Part shown: one piece after another, positions 4,832 through 11,480 of the stretch
Position numbering within the stretch: position 1 is the stretch's first letter
How the letters are laid out: the number at the start of each line of letters is the position of its first letter
Assembly: GCA_030698935.1 (NCBI GenBank)
Contig: JAUYLR010000070.1
Coordinates: 1 to 11,769 of the forward strand
Direction of reading: 5' to 3'
DNA: 11,769 nt
Source: a bacterium
GTDB lineage: Bacteria > Patescibacteriota > Minisyncoccia > Phycocordibacterales > UBA2100
Notes under the pieces: model-generated
Seen by the model: only the letters and a program-made list of their open reading frames with translations
Database searches by the model: none
Told to the model about the DNA's origin: nothing
Translations under genes and position numbers: made by a program

Positions 4832-6115
4832 ATGCTAGACATTAAGTTTATCCGCGAAAACAAAGACATCGTCATCGCGGGCGCGAAGAAGAAGCACATC
4901 GCCGTTGATATTGATGCGCTCTTGGCCTTAGACGACAAGCGCCGGCTTTTACAGGCTTCAATAGATGAGAAACGGGCGGAACAGAATGTCGCTTCAAAGT
5001 CGATTGCTTCAGCGAAAGCGGAAGAGGAGCGGCAGATGATAATCAGCAAGATGCAGACGCTCAAAGAGATTCTCCGGAAAGACGAAGAATCCATGCAGGA
5101 AGTGATGAAAGAATGGCGTGCGCTCATGGTGACAGTGCCCAATGTCCCCGATATGTCGGTGCCAGACGGGGATTCAGACGCGAACAATAAAGAGGTCAAA
5201 CAGTGGGGAGAAATCCCTAAGTTTGATTTTCAACCGAAAGACCATGTTGAGTTGTTGCTCGCAAACGGCATGGCGGATTACGAGCGCGGCTCAAAGGTCG
5301 CCGGCTTCCGCGGATATTTTTTAACGAACGACGGCGCGCGCCTCGTGTGGGCGCTCCAGCGTTTCGTTGAGGAACGATTTGCGAACCGTTCGGATTTCAC
5401 CCCGATGATAGCTCCGTCACTCGTTCGCAAGGAACCGTTTATGGGCACGGGATATTTGCCGCAAAGCGAGGAGGATTTGTACAAAACGCAGGACAGCGAT
5501 TACCTGACAGGAACGGCGGAGGTTCCCACGATGGGATATTACATGGACGAAATTTTGGACAAGAAAGATTTGCCCGTTAAATTCTTCTCTTTCTCGCCGT
5601 GTTTCCGGCGGGAAGCGGGGAGCTACGGCAAAGATACAAAGGGAATCTTCCGCATACACGAATTCGTGAAATACGAGCAGGTGGTTTTGTGCGAGGCGAG
5701 CCACGAGGAATCGGTGAAGTATCACGAGGAACTCACGGCAAATGCGGAAGCGTTACTGCAGGAATTGAAACTGCCGTACCGCGTCGTCATTAATTGCGGC
5801 GGCGATTTGGGATTGGGGCAGGTGAAAAAATATGATATTGAGGCGTGGCTGCCTTCGGAAAAACAATACCGCGAAACGCATTCTTCCTCGTACTTCCACG
5901 ATTTCCAGTCGCGCCGGCTCAATATACGTTACCGCGATGAAACGGGCACGGTGCGCTACGTGCATTCGCTCAACAACACCGCGCTCGCGATGCCGCGGAT
6001 TCTAACGCAAATCGCGGAGAACTATCAGCGCGCGGATGGCCGTATCGGCGTTCCCGAGGCGCTTCAGGGATATATGGGGAAGGATGTGATGGGAAATGCC
6101 GGCGTGGCAAAATAG
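4832..6115 (+). CDS. serS: Seryl-tRNA synthetase
   Basis: Charges tRNA-Ser with serine in the cytoplasm (class II synthetase, homodimer). At 427 residues it has normal length. Residues 1-105 are charged and helical, the antiparallel coiled-coil arm that grips tRNA-Ser. Class II motifs follow: motif 1 around FTPMIAPSLVRKEPFMGTG (189-207), the serine-binding TGTAEVP (226-232), motif 2 with FSPCFRREAG (254-263) and IFRIHEFVKYEQ (272-283), and motif 3 NNTALAMPRIL (381-391) with its Arg at 389. The ATG at 4832 fits the conserved MLDIKFIREN opening. No Shine-Dalgarno sequence precedes it; a heptamer array abuts the start. It heads a plus-strand run with ftsQ, dus, dnaX and a methyltransferase gene. 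Confidence 0.97.
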   Translation: MLDIKFIRENKDIVIAGAKKKHIAVDIDALLALDDKRRLLQASIDEKRAEQNVASKSIASAKAEEERQMIISKMQTLKEILRKDEESMQEVMKEWRALMVTVPNVPDMSVPDGDSDANNKEVKQWGEIPKFDFQPKDHVELLLANGMADYERGSKVAGFRGYFLTNDGARLVWALQRFVEERFANRSDFTPMIAPSLVRKEPFMGTGYLPQSEEDLYKTQDSDYLTGTAEVPTMGYYMDEILDKKDLPVKFFSFSPCFRREAGSYGKDTKGIFRIHEFVKYEQVVLCEASHEESVKYHEELTANAEALLQELKLPYRVVINCGGDLGLGQVKKYDIEAWLPSEKQYRETHSSSYFHDFQSRRLNIRYRDETGTVRYVHSLNNTALAMPRILTQIAENYQRADGRIGVPEALQGYMGKDVMGNAGVAK

Positions 6116-6147
6116 AAACAATGTCAAATGCAGTGCGGAGGTCAAAA

Positions 6148-7062
6148 GTGATAGACCTGCGGAAACGCAAGCCGGGTCCCGCACAAGGGGCAAGGCGCAC
6201 AATCCGGCTTGAATGGCCGGCGCACCGCAAATCAAGCTTGCGCACCCGCCACAGGAAGCTACGGGCGCTCCTTGTGCTCGTCGCCCTTAGTATTGGCGCG
6301 GGTGCCGTATACGGATTGAGCGTGCTTACGTACCTGCCTCAATTTGCAATTAAAGAGGTTTCAGTCAGCGGAGCAAAGAATATCCCGCCCCCACTCATCA
6401 GAGCGTTCATAGATACAAAACTCAACGACGGGAGCTACCATCTTTTTTCGCGGGAAAATATTTTTCTGTACCCCAAGGCCGACATTGTGAAAAGCATATC
6501 AGAATATTTTCCGCGGATTCTTTCCGCGCAAATCTCGCGCGATGCGCTCATGGCGCAGGTGATTAACGTTACCGTTGTTGAACGTGAACCGTTCGCACGT
6601 TGGTGCGAAGGAACAGGCAATAGGCAAGAGGCAATAGGCAATGGGAATCAGACAGCGGGACAGGACTGCTTTGATATAGATGAGGCAGGGTTTGTGTTTG
6701 CGAAATCAGCGAGCACTACTTCTCCCGGCGGAGTCGTATTCACGGGCGGGCTCGCGACAAGTTCGCCGCCCATCGGACAAACATTTCTACCACAGCATTT
6801 CACAGGTGTTCTCGCTTTTGTATCCCGCCTGAAAGAACGGGGATATCAGGTTACGGATGTTTCAGTTGAGAACGAACAGGATTTCAAGGTTTCACTGTTC
6901 GGCGGGTTTGCATTGCGCGCGTCATTCGGCGCAGATGCAGATACGTTGGTGGGGAATCTCCAAGATGTGCTTTCCAGTGATTCTTTGCGCGGGAAGGAGA
7001 ACAAAATTGAATACGTAGACCTTCGTTTTGGGAACCGCGTGTATTATAAGAATAAGAATTAG
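6148..7062 (+). CDS. ftsQ: FtsQ/DivIB-like cell division protein
   Basis: FtsQ-type proteins are single-pass division proteins that link early and late divisome parts. This one has a strongly basic cytoplasmic N-terminus, one membrane segment (RALLVLVALSIGAGAVYGLS, about residues 39-58 from this start), then a POTRA-like domain beginning FAIKEVSVSGAKNIPP and ending VINVTVVEREPFARW, and a beta domain ending IEYVDLRFGNRVYYK, a typical FtsQ finish. The GTG at 6148 was chosen because GGAGG (6137-6141) lies 6 nt upstream; the in-frame ATG at 6121 has no ribosome binding site and would add nine residues. A heptamer array inside the gene (6615-6649) encodes a low-complexity NRQEAIGNGNQ loop between conserved parts. 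The stop TAG belongs to the first unit of another heptamer array. Sequence is divergent, so FtsQ rests on architecture. Confidence 0.82.
   Translation: MIDLRKRKPGPAQGARRTIRLEWPAHRKSSLRTRHRKLRALLVLVALSIGAGAVYGLSVLTYLPQFAIKEVSVSGAKNIPPPLIRAFIDTKLNDGSYHLFSRENIFLYPKADIVKSISEYFPRILSAQISRDALMAQVINVTVVEREPFARWCEGTGNRQEAIGNGNQTAGQDCFDIDEAGFVFAKSASTTSPGGVVFTGGLATSSPPIGQTFLPQHFTGVLAFVSRLKERGYQVTDVSVENEQDFKVSLFGGFALRASFGADADTLVGNLQDVLSSDSLRGKENKIEYVDLRFGNRVYYKNKN
6615..6649. repeat. Heptanucleotide tandem repeat inside ftsQ (AGGCAAT type)
   Basis: Units in register: AGGCAAT, AGGCAAG, AGGCAAT, AGGCAAT, GGGAATC. It sits in the coding sequence between the WCEG and CFDIDEAG blocks and encodes a polar Gly/Asn/Gln-rich loop. 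As 7 is not a multiple of 3, only changes of three units keep the frame. Confidence 0.8.
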
Positions 7063-7094
7063 CTTCTAGCTTCTAGCTGCTAGGGGCTGGCTTT
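7060..7094. repeat. Heptanucleotide tandem repeat between ftsQ and dus (TAGCTTC type)
   Basis: Units in register: TAGCTTC, TAGCTTC, TAGCTGC, TAGGGGC, TGGCTTT. The first TAG is the ftsQ stop codon. The remainder of the 49-bp gap before dus holds no clear ribosome binding site or terminator. Confidence 0.75.
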
Positions 7095-7111
7095 GTGCTA
7101 ACCTGCTCATC

Positions 7112-8179
7112 ATGAGTAACTTTTGGACCACACTGCCTAAACCATTTTTCGCGCTGGCACCGCTTGAGGACGTGACTGATGCGGCTTTTCGTCGCCTTAT
7201 TGCGCGTTACGGCAAGCCTGCTGTGATGTTCACAGAATTCACCTCGGCAGACGGCTTATTTTTTGCGAACCCCGTTAGAAGTCGCGCCCGCGCCAGCGCG
7301 CCCGAAGGGCCTTTGGGGCGGGCACATCAGACGGAGATGTGCACCTGTGGACGGGCTACTTCTAACGGGGGAACTGAATCCGGGTGGAATAAGTTACAAG
7401 CAAAACTTCTGTTCTCAGATTCCGAACGCCCCATTGTCGCCCAGCTTTTTACCTCATCGCCGGAGCGGATGAAGTATGCCGCGGAACACGTTGCGAAACT
7501 CGGCTTTGACGGCATTGATGTCAACATGGGGTGTCCCGACAGGGCGGTGGAAAAATCGGGGTGTGGTGCGGCACTTATTAAAAATCCGGCACTTGCGCGA
7601 GAACTTATCCGCGCGGCGGGAGAAGCGGGATTGCCCGTTTCGGTAAAAACGCGCATGGGGTATCTGGAGAACGAATTGGAAACGTGGCTCCCCGAATTGC
7701 TCGCCGAGAATCTTTCGGCGATAACGATTCATGCGCGCACGCGCAAGGAAATGTCCAATGTGCCCGCGCGGTGGGATATGGTCGCAAAGGCTGTCACGAT
7801 ACGCGACTCACGCGGCTCCAAGACGCTCATAATCGGCAACGGTGATGTGCGGGATATCGCGGATGCGCGCGCGAAAGCCGCCGAATCTGGCTGCGACGGC
7901 GTGATGCTCGGTCGGGCGATTTTCGGCAATCCTTTCTTATTCGCACATTCTGCAGAATGTGCGAATGTTAAAGAGGCGAAACTGAAGGCGCTTTCGGAAC
8001 ATCTGGCACTTTTTGAAGAACTACTCTCAAAGACGGCGAACTATGCGACCATGAAAAAGCACTTTGCTTCATACATTAGGGGTTGGAATGGCGCCAAGGA
8101 ATTACGCATGAAGCTTATGGAAACAAATAATTATGCCGAAGCACGGGCAATTCTCACTGATGTTATACTGGATATATGA
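7112..8179 (+). CDS. dus: tRNA-dihydrouridine synthase with an in-frame element insertion
   Basis: FMN-dependent enzyme reducing uridines in tRNA D-loops. The TIM-barrel family marks are clear: FALAPLEDVTDAAFRRL (about 13-29), FTEFTSADGL (about 40-49), RPIVAQLF, the catalytic NMGCP with Cys141, GCGAALI, VSVKTRMGY, ITIHARTR, IIGNGDV and GVMLGRAIFGNPFLF, followed by a short helical C-terminal domain. About 34 residues between ADGLFFA and ESGWNKLQ (NPVRS to TSNGG) are encoded by a mobile element and have no place in the family; they fall in a surface loop region ahead of the second barrel strand. A perfect palindrome near the end (7939-7966) encodes another variable loop. The start has no clear ribosome binding site. 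The stop overlaps the ATG of dnaX (ATGA). The Dus subfamily and target uridine cannot be told. Confidence 0.95.
   Translation: MSNFWTTLPKPFFALAPLEDVTDAAFRRLIARYGKPAVMFTEFTSADGLFFANPVRSRARASAPEGPLGRAHQTEMCTCGRATSNGGTESGWNKLQAKLLFSDSERPIVAQLFTSSPERMKYAAEHVAKLGFDGIDVNMGCPDRAVEKSGCGAALIKNPALARELIRAAGEAGLPVSVKTRMGYLENELETWLPELLAENLSAITIHARTRKEMSNVPARWDMVAKAVTIRDSRGSKTLIIGNGDVRDIADARAKAAESGCDGVMLGRAIFGNPFLFAHSAECANVKEAKLKALSEHLALFEELLSKTANYATMKKHFASYIRGWNGAKELRMKLMETNNYAEARAILTDVILDI
7270..7370. mobile_element. Gene-less MITE-like element inside dus
   Basis: CCCCGTTAGAAGT (7270-7282) and ACTTCTAACGGGG (7358-7370) are perfect 13-bp terminal inverted repeats, identical to the ends of the GIY-YIG-bearing element at 2316-2600. 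Inside, GCCCG/CGGGC (7286-7290, 7352-7356) extends the long stem and GCACATC/GATGTGC (7322-7328, 7336-7342) makes a hairpin. GAA flanks both sides. It is open in the dus frame throughout, and both ends are read in the same frame as in the other copy (NPVRS and TSNG). It looks like a non-autonomous derivative. Confidence 0.78.
7939..7966. repeat. Perfect 28-bp palindrome inside dus
   Basis: ATTCGCACATTCTG is followed directly by its reverse complement, with no spacer. It encodes HSAECAN and neighbours, in a variable loop after the GNPFLF block. The arm TTCGCACATTCTG also occurs at the 3' end of the arsR gene (11504-11516). Confidence 0.85.
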
Positions 8180-9225
8180 CTAAGAAGGAGGGCAGACATG
8201 CGACTTTATACCGCACGTATCGGCCTGGAGCGTGGGGCGAAGTGCGCGGGCAGGACCATGTCGTCCGTGTGTTGGAGGCCTCAATAAAGAACAAGAAAAT
8301 TGCGCACGCATATTTGTTTTCCGGCGGGCGGGGGACGGGGAAGACCAGCGTGGCGCGAATCTTCGCGCGGGATATCGGCGTCACGCCGAACGACATTTAT
8401 GAAATAGACGCGGCCTCCAACACCGGCGTAGACGATATCCGCGAACTGCGCGAAGGCGCGCATGTGATGCCGCTTGAGTCTCCGTACAAGGTGTACATCG
8501 TGGACGAGGCGCACATGCTCTCGCGAAATGCGTGGAATGCGTTTCTGAAAACGCTTGAAGAACCGCCGGCGCATGTGATTTTTATTTTGGCGACGACGGA
8601 GCGCGACAAGGTGCCGGAGACGGTGCAATCACGCTGTGAGATTTACACGTTTAAAAAACCGACGCGCGAAATCTTGTCGCAGACGATTACCGATGTGGCG
8701 AAAAAGGAGGGCTACACGCTGGACCGCCCCGCCTCCGAGCTCATTGCGCTATTGGCGGAGGGCTCGTTCCGCGATGCGCTCGGCATTTTGCAGAAAGTAC
8801 TCTCCGTCTCTAAAGATAAAAAGATTGACGCAGAAGAAGTGGAGTTGGTTTCAGGCGCTCCGCGTGCGGAGCTTGTTCGCGACCTTCTATCCGCCCTCGC
8901 CAAAAAGGACTCATCGGCGGCACTTGGGGCGATACAGAAAACTGTCTCGGAGAATATGGACCCGCGCGTGCTCGCGAAACTTCTCATACACAGAATGCGC
9001 GTCGTTCTTCTTTTGCGCCTTGCGCCCGATGTTGCGGAGACGCTCGCGAGTGAATTTGGCGAAGCAGACGTGGAACTTGCGAGGAAACTTTCAAAAGAGC
9101 CGGGGGTGAATTCAAATACTATGCGCGCGCTCTTGGAGGCATACGAAAGAATGGCATACGCCGCTGTTCCGTATTTACCCCTTGAACTGGCCGTTGTTGA
9201 TATCTGCGAGAAGGAACAGGCCTGA
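8176..9225 (+). CDS. dnaX: DNA polymerase III subunit gamma (DnaX), short, without zinc module
   Basis: The clamp-loader ATPase of the replisome. Residues 10-20 (TLYRTYRPGAW) are the family opening; GGRGTGKT (50-57) is Walker A, VYIVDEAH (106-113) Walker B, ATTERDKVPETVQSRC (139-154) carries sensor 1 and the SRC arginine finger, and SFRDALGILQ (sensor 2) follows. Domain III helices end at 349 residues, so there is no tau extension for helicase and polymerase binding. The four-cysteine zinc module usually found between Walker A and DLIEIDAAS is missing: ARIFARDIG runs straight to NDIYEIDAAS. The ATG overlaps the dus stop and has no ribosome binding site. A perfect AAGGAGG (8185-8191) lies 6 nt before an ATG at 8198 that is one base out of frame with the TLYRTYRP start, so the true N-terminus is uncertain. 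Confidence 0.95.
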   Translation: MTKKEGRHATLYRTYRPGAWGEVRGQDHVVRVLEASIKNKKIAHAYLFSGGRGTGKTSVARIFARDIGVTPNDIYEIDAASNTGVDDIRELREGAHVMPLESPYKVYIVDEAHMLSRNAWNAFLKTLEEPPAHVIFILATTERDKVPETVQSRCEIYTFKKPTREILSQTITDVAKKEGYTLDRPASELIALLAEGSFRDALGILQKVLSVSKDKKIDAEEVELVSGAPRAELVRDLLSALAKKDSSAALGAIQKTVSENMDPRVLAKLLIHRMRVVLLLRLAPDVAETLASEFGEADVELARKLSKEPGVNSNTMRALLEAYERMAYAAVPYLPLELAVVDICEKEQA

Positions 9226-9232
9226 TACCCGC

Positions 9233-10036
9233 ATGCAAAAACCGAAAAAAGGAATCTTTAAGCCGAGGCCGAAAGTAGCGCCGCGAAAACAAGGAACCTC
9301 GTGGGGACATGTGGCCGATTGGTATCACCAACATGTTTCCGAATCGGGAGATACGTACCACGAGAAAGTCATCAAGCCGAACTTGTTGCGCGTGCTAGGG
9401 AGTGTGCGCGGAAAACGCGCACTGGATGTTGCCTGTGGTGAAGGATTTTTTTCGCGGGCGCTTCACGCCGAAGGCGCAATCGTGACAGGCGCGGACATCG
9501 CGCCGGAATTAATAAAAATCGCGAAGAAAATTGGACCATCAGAAATAAGCTATTTAGCCGGGCCCGCAGAGCGCATGCCTTTGCCCGACGAATCTTTTGA
9601 TACGGCCGTGTGCGTGCTCGCATTGCAAAACATAAAGAATCTTTCCGGTGCTCTGGCGCAGGTGTCGCACCTATTGAAAAAGGGCGGGGAGTTTGTCGTC
9701 GTCCTCAACCACCCCTGCTTCCGTATTTTGCGCGATTCAACGTGGGGGTTTGATAATGCGACGAATATTCAATTCCGCCGGCTAGACAGATACCTTTCCG
9801 AAAGCTCGCATGAGATACAAATGCATCCGGGTTCCGCGCCAGGCGTTACGACGATGTCGTACCACCGCCCGCTCCAGCTCTACATAAAGGAATTGGCGAA
9901 GCACGGTTTCGCGCTCGTCGGCTTGGAGGAATGGATTTCCAACCGCGTGAGTGAAAAAGGTCCGAGAGCAGAAGCCGAAGACAGGGCGAGAAAAGAATTC
10001 CCGCTGTTTTTGATGCTAAACGCGCGGAAAATGTGA
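9233..10036 (+). CDS. Class I SAM-dependent methyltransferase
   Basis: A 267-residue protein with the class I methyltransferase fold. ALDVACGEGFFSRAL (about 62-76) is motif I for SAM binding, GADIAPELI (about 85-93) ends with the acidic residue that holds the ribose, FDTAVCVLALQNI (about 122-134) is motif II, and LLKKGGEFVVVLNHPCFRI follows. The UbiE/Methyltransf_11 pattern fits; the substrate is unknown. A Lys-rich stretch of about 20 residues precedes the SWGHVADWY opening. ATG 9233 lies 7 nt after the dnaX stop; an upstream in-frame ATG inside dnaX was rejected. Its last 21 bases overlap the convergent glycosyltransferase gene. The last 22 codons recur as a relic at 11355-11426, so a paralogue once existed nearby. 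Confidence 0.88.
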   Translation: MQKPKKGIFKPRPKVAPRKQGTSWGHVADWYHQHVSESGDTYHEKVIKPNLLRVLGSVRGKRALDVACGEGFFSRALHAEGAIVTGADIAPELIKIAKKIGPSEISYLAGPAERMPLPDESFDTAVCVLALQNIKNLSGALAQVSHLLKKGGEFVVVLNHPCFRILRDSTWGFDNATNIQFRRLDRYLSESSHEIQMHPGSAPGVTTMSYHRPLQLYIKELAKHGFALVGLEEWISNRVSEKGPRAEAEDRARKEFPLFLMLNARKM

Positions 10037-10693
10037 GAGAAATATTTTCTTGAAAAAGCCGAGGACATAGAGCGTGAAGGAAATACTTAAAATGTCCCAC
10101 ACCATAAACACCCGCTGGGTAAAACCGGTTATAATTCCGTATTTTTTCTCCTTCGTCACATGCGCGATGCCCTCAATGAGCGTGAAATGCATACCAAGCG
10201 GAGTCTGTTTGGAGAAATAGTTCAAAGCGACTTCAACTTTAAAATCACTTCTATACTTTGCCGGTATCGCGTACCACAGCGATTTCACAATCGCCCGCTC
10301 GCCCCCGATGATGGGGAAAATACGCAGAAGATGATTAAGAAATACGACCTCGCGGCTTCGCAGACCCACAAACATTGAATATTGGCCGTTAATCACCGGT
10401 TCAATGATTTGAGAGATATTTTCGTAAGTGATACCGGTAATGTCGGCATCCAAAAATAAAATAACATCGTTTTTCGCGGCGGAGACGCCTGCATGCATTG
10501 CCGCGCCCTTGCCGCCGTTTTCCGGCAGTTTGATAACGTTGGCGCCCGCCGCCGTGGCCCGCTCTACTGTCGCATCTTGCGAGCCGTCATCAACAACAAT
10601 TACTTCAGAAACGTCGGGGTGGCCGATGCAGGAAGAAACGACTTCCACAATCGTTTCTTGCTCATTAAGCGCCGGAATAATTACTGATACCAT
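10016..10693 (-). CDS. GT2-family glycosyltransferase (DPM1-like)
   Basis: A 225-residue GT-A fold enzyme that would transfer a sugar from a nucleotide donor, probably to a lipid carrier or envelope glycan at the membrane. Marks: SVIIPALNEQETI (3-15), IVVDDGSQDAT (32-42), NGGKGAAMHAG (59-69) and the metal-binding DAD in LFLDADI (about 79-85). A hydrophobic C-terminal stretch (about 195-213, WDILSISFTLYVLGFF) may anchor it. It resembles dolichyl-phosphate mannosyltransferase catalytic domains. Its ATG overlaps the 3' end of the DedA-family gene by 13 bp, so the two are likely co-translated. It converges on the methyltransferase gene with a 21-bp overlap and no terminator between. Acceptor unknown. 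Confidence 0.9.
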   Translation of the reverse strand: MVSVIIPALNEQETIVEVVSSCIGHPDVSEVIVVDDGSQDATVERATAAGANVIKLPENGGKGAAMHAGVSAAKNDVILFLDADITGITYENISQIIEPVINGQYSMFVGLRSREVVFLNHLLRIFPIIGGERAIVKSLWYAIPAKYRSDFKVEVALNYFSKQTPLGMHFTLIEGIAHVTKEKKYGIITGFTQRVFMVWDILSISFTLYVLGFFKKIFLSHFPRV

Positions 10694-11304
10694 TTTCTTT
10701 TTACGAGCCTAGACACTAATACATGAATAATGGCGGACACCGCGACTATTAAAACAAAGACTACCACTAGCCTATAGTGAAAACTGCTGAAATAATTTAC
10801 GATTACGAATGACGAGCGGACAGTAAGATAATACACCGCGCCAAGAGCAACGACAGCGCACGTGTTGACGGCAAAATACCGATAGAAATTAATCTTGCGC
10901 GCGCCGCAAAGCATTTGCGTCGCGATACGCGTGCCGTAAATGAATTTTGAATAAAAGAGGATAATCAACTCCTTGCCCGTGATAACGTGCGAGATTTTCT
11001 GGAGCTGAAGGGCGCGCTTTTCGCTCGCGAATCTTTCTATGAAATGCGGTGCGAGGCCGCGGCCGATTGAATACCAAAATCCGTCTGAAATCACCGTGGA
11101 CGCAATCATTATCCCCATGACAAGCCAGCCGTTGAGTACCCCTATTACCGCCAGATACAAAGCGGGCAAAAGCACGGTCTCGCCCCCGAGGAGAAGGCCG
11201 ACGAATACGAACGCGTACGGGTACGCCGAGAGCATTTGCAGAACGCTCTCCGGCAAGGAGAGCAATGCAACAAGGTCGTTAAAAGATTGCGGAGCGGTAT
11301 CCAT
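10681..11304 (-). CDS. DedA-family membrane protein (VTT/SNARE-associated domain)
   Basis: DedA proteins are membrane proteins; several flip undecaprenyl phosphate or phospholipids. This one has 207 residues. Features: a helix and re-entrant region YPYAFVFVGLLLGGETVLLPALYLAVIG, the ISDGFWYSIGRGLAP block, FYSKFIYGTRIATQMLCGARKINFYRYFAVN (the conserved F-x-x-G-x-R and G-x-x-x-M-x-x-x-x-F region), then two C-terminal membrane spans. The start at 11304 was chosen for the GGGGAG 7 nt upstream; the frame continues 25 codons further but that part lies in relic sequence. A glycosyltransferase gene overlaps its end, which hints at a shared role in lipid-linked sugar handling. A promoter with a palindromic operator lies at 11429-11480. 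Confidence 0.9.
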   Translation of the reverse strand: MDTAPQSFNDLVALLSLPESVLQMLSAYPYAFVFVGLLLGGETVLLPALYLAVIGVLNGWLVMGIMIASTVISDGFWYSIGRGLAPHFIERFASEKRALQLQKISHVITGKELIILFYSKFIYGTRIATQMLCGARKINFYRYFAVNTCAVVALGAVYYLTVRSSFVIVNYFSSFHYRLVVVFVLIVAVSAIIHVLVSRLVKRKWYQ

Positions 11305-11354
11305 ACGGCAACTCCCCACAGTATGCGGGAAAATTCCCGCAATTGCCAGAGCCC

Positions 11355-11426
11355 CGTACAGAAGCCGAAGACAGGGCACGGGAAAAATCCCCGCTGTTCC
11401 TGATGCTTAAACCGCGGAAGCAGTAG
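11355..11426 (+). pseudogene. 3' relic of a second methyltransferase gene
   Basis: Codons 11358-11423 plus the TAG at 11424 encode TEAEDRAREKSPLFLMLKPR and KQ, aligned without gaps to the last 22 residues of the methyltransferase at 9968-10036 (15 of 22 identical). A stretch of 19 bases (11359-11377 and 9969-9987) is identical. Upstream of 11352 the similarity stops abruptly, so only the tail of a paralogue remains. It lies on the opposite strand from the DedA gene, directly in front of it. Confidence 0.75.
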
Positions 11427-11428
11427 AT

Positions 11429-11480
11429 AAGATATGCGAGTCATATTTGCTAATTCAATTGAATAAGCAAATATCACTCG
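11429..11480 (-). promoter_or_regulatory. Promoter and 44-bp palindromic operator before the DedA gene
   Basis: CGAGT-c-ATATTTGCT-a-ATTCAA (11437-11458) is followed without spacer by its near-exact reverse complement (11459-11480); only two mismatches occur in 22 pairs. On the minus strand TTGAAT (11453-11458, in the palindrome) and TATCTT (11429-11434) are 18 nt apart, a plausible promoter for the DedA and glycosyltransferase genes. AT-rich palindromes with ATTCA/TGAAT halves are typical of ArsR/SmtB-family sites, and an ArsR-like gene ends 23 bp away. Confidence 0.6.

Noticed and set aside
7267..7374. GAAC as a firm 4-bp target duplication of the dus element
   Set aside because: Removing one copy with the element takes out 104 bases and breaks the dus frame, so the duplication is not secure.
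8198..8287. A separate 29-codon gene starting at 8198 behind AAGGAGG
   Set aside because: It lies wholly within dnaX in another frame and its product is not protein-like; a shifted dnaX start is the better reading.
9182..9232. Longer methyltransferase start inside dnaX
   Set aside because: The 17 extra residues overlap dnaX coding sequence, and ATG 9233 directly follows the dnaX stop.
11039..11410. Open frame of 123 codons on the plus strand
   Set aside because: It is antisense to the DedA gene and in a different frame from the methyltransferase relic.
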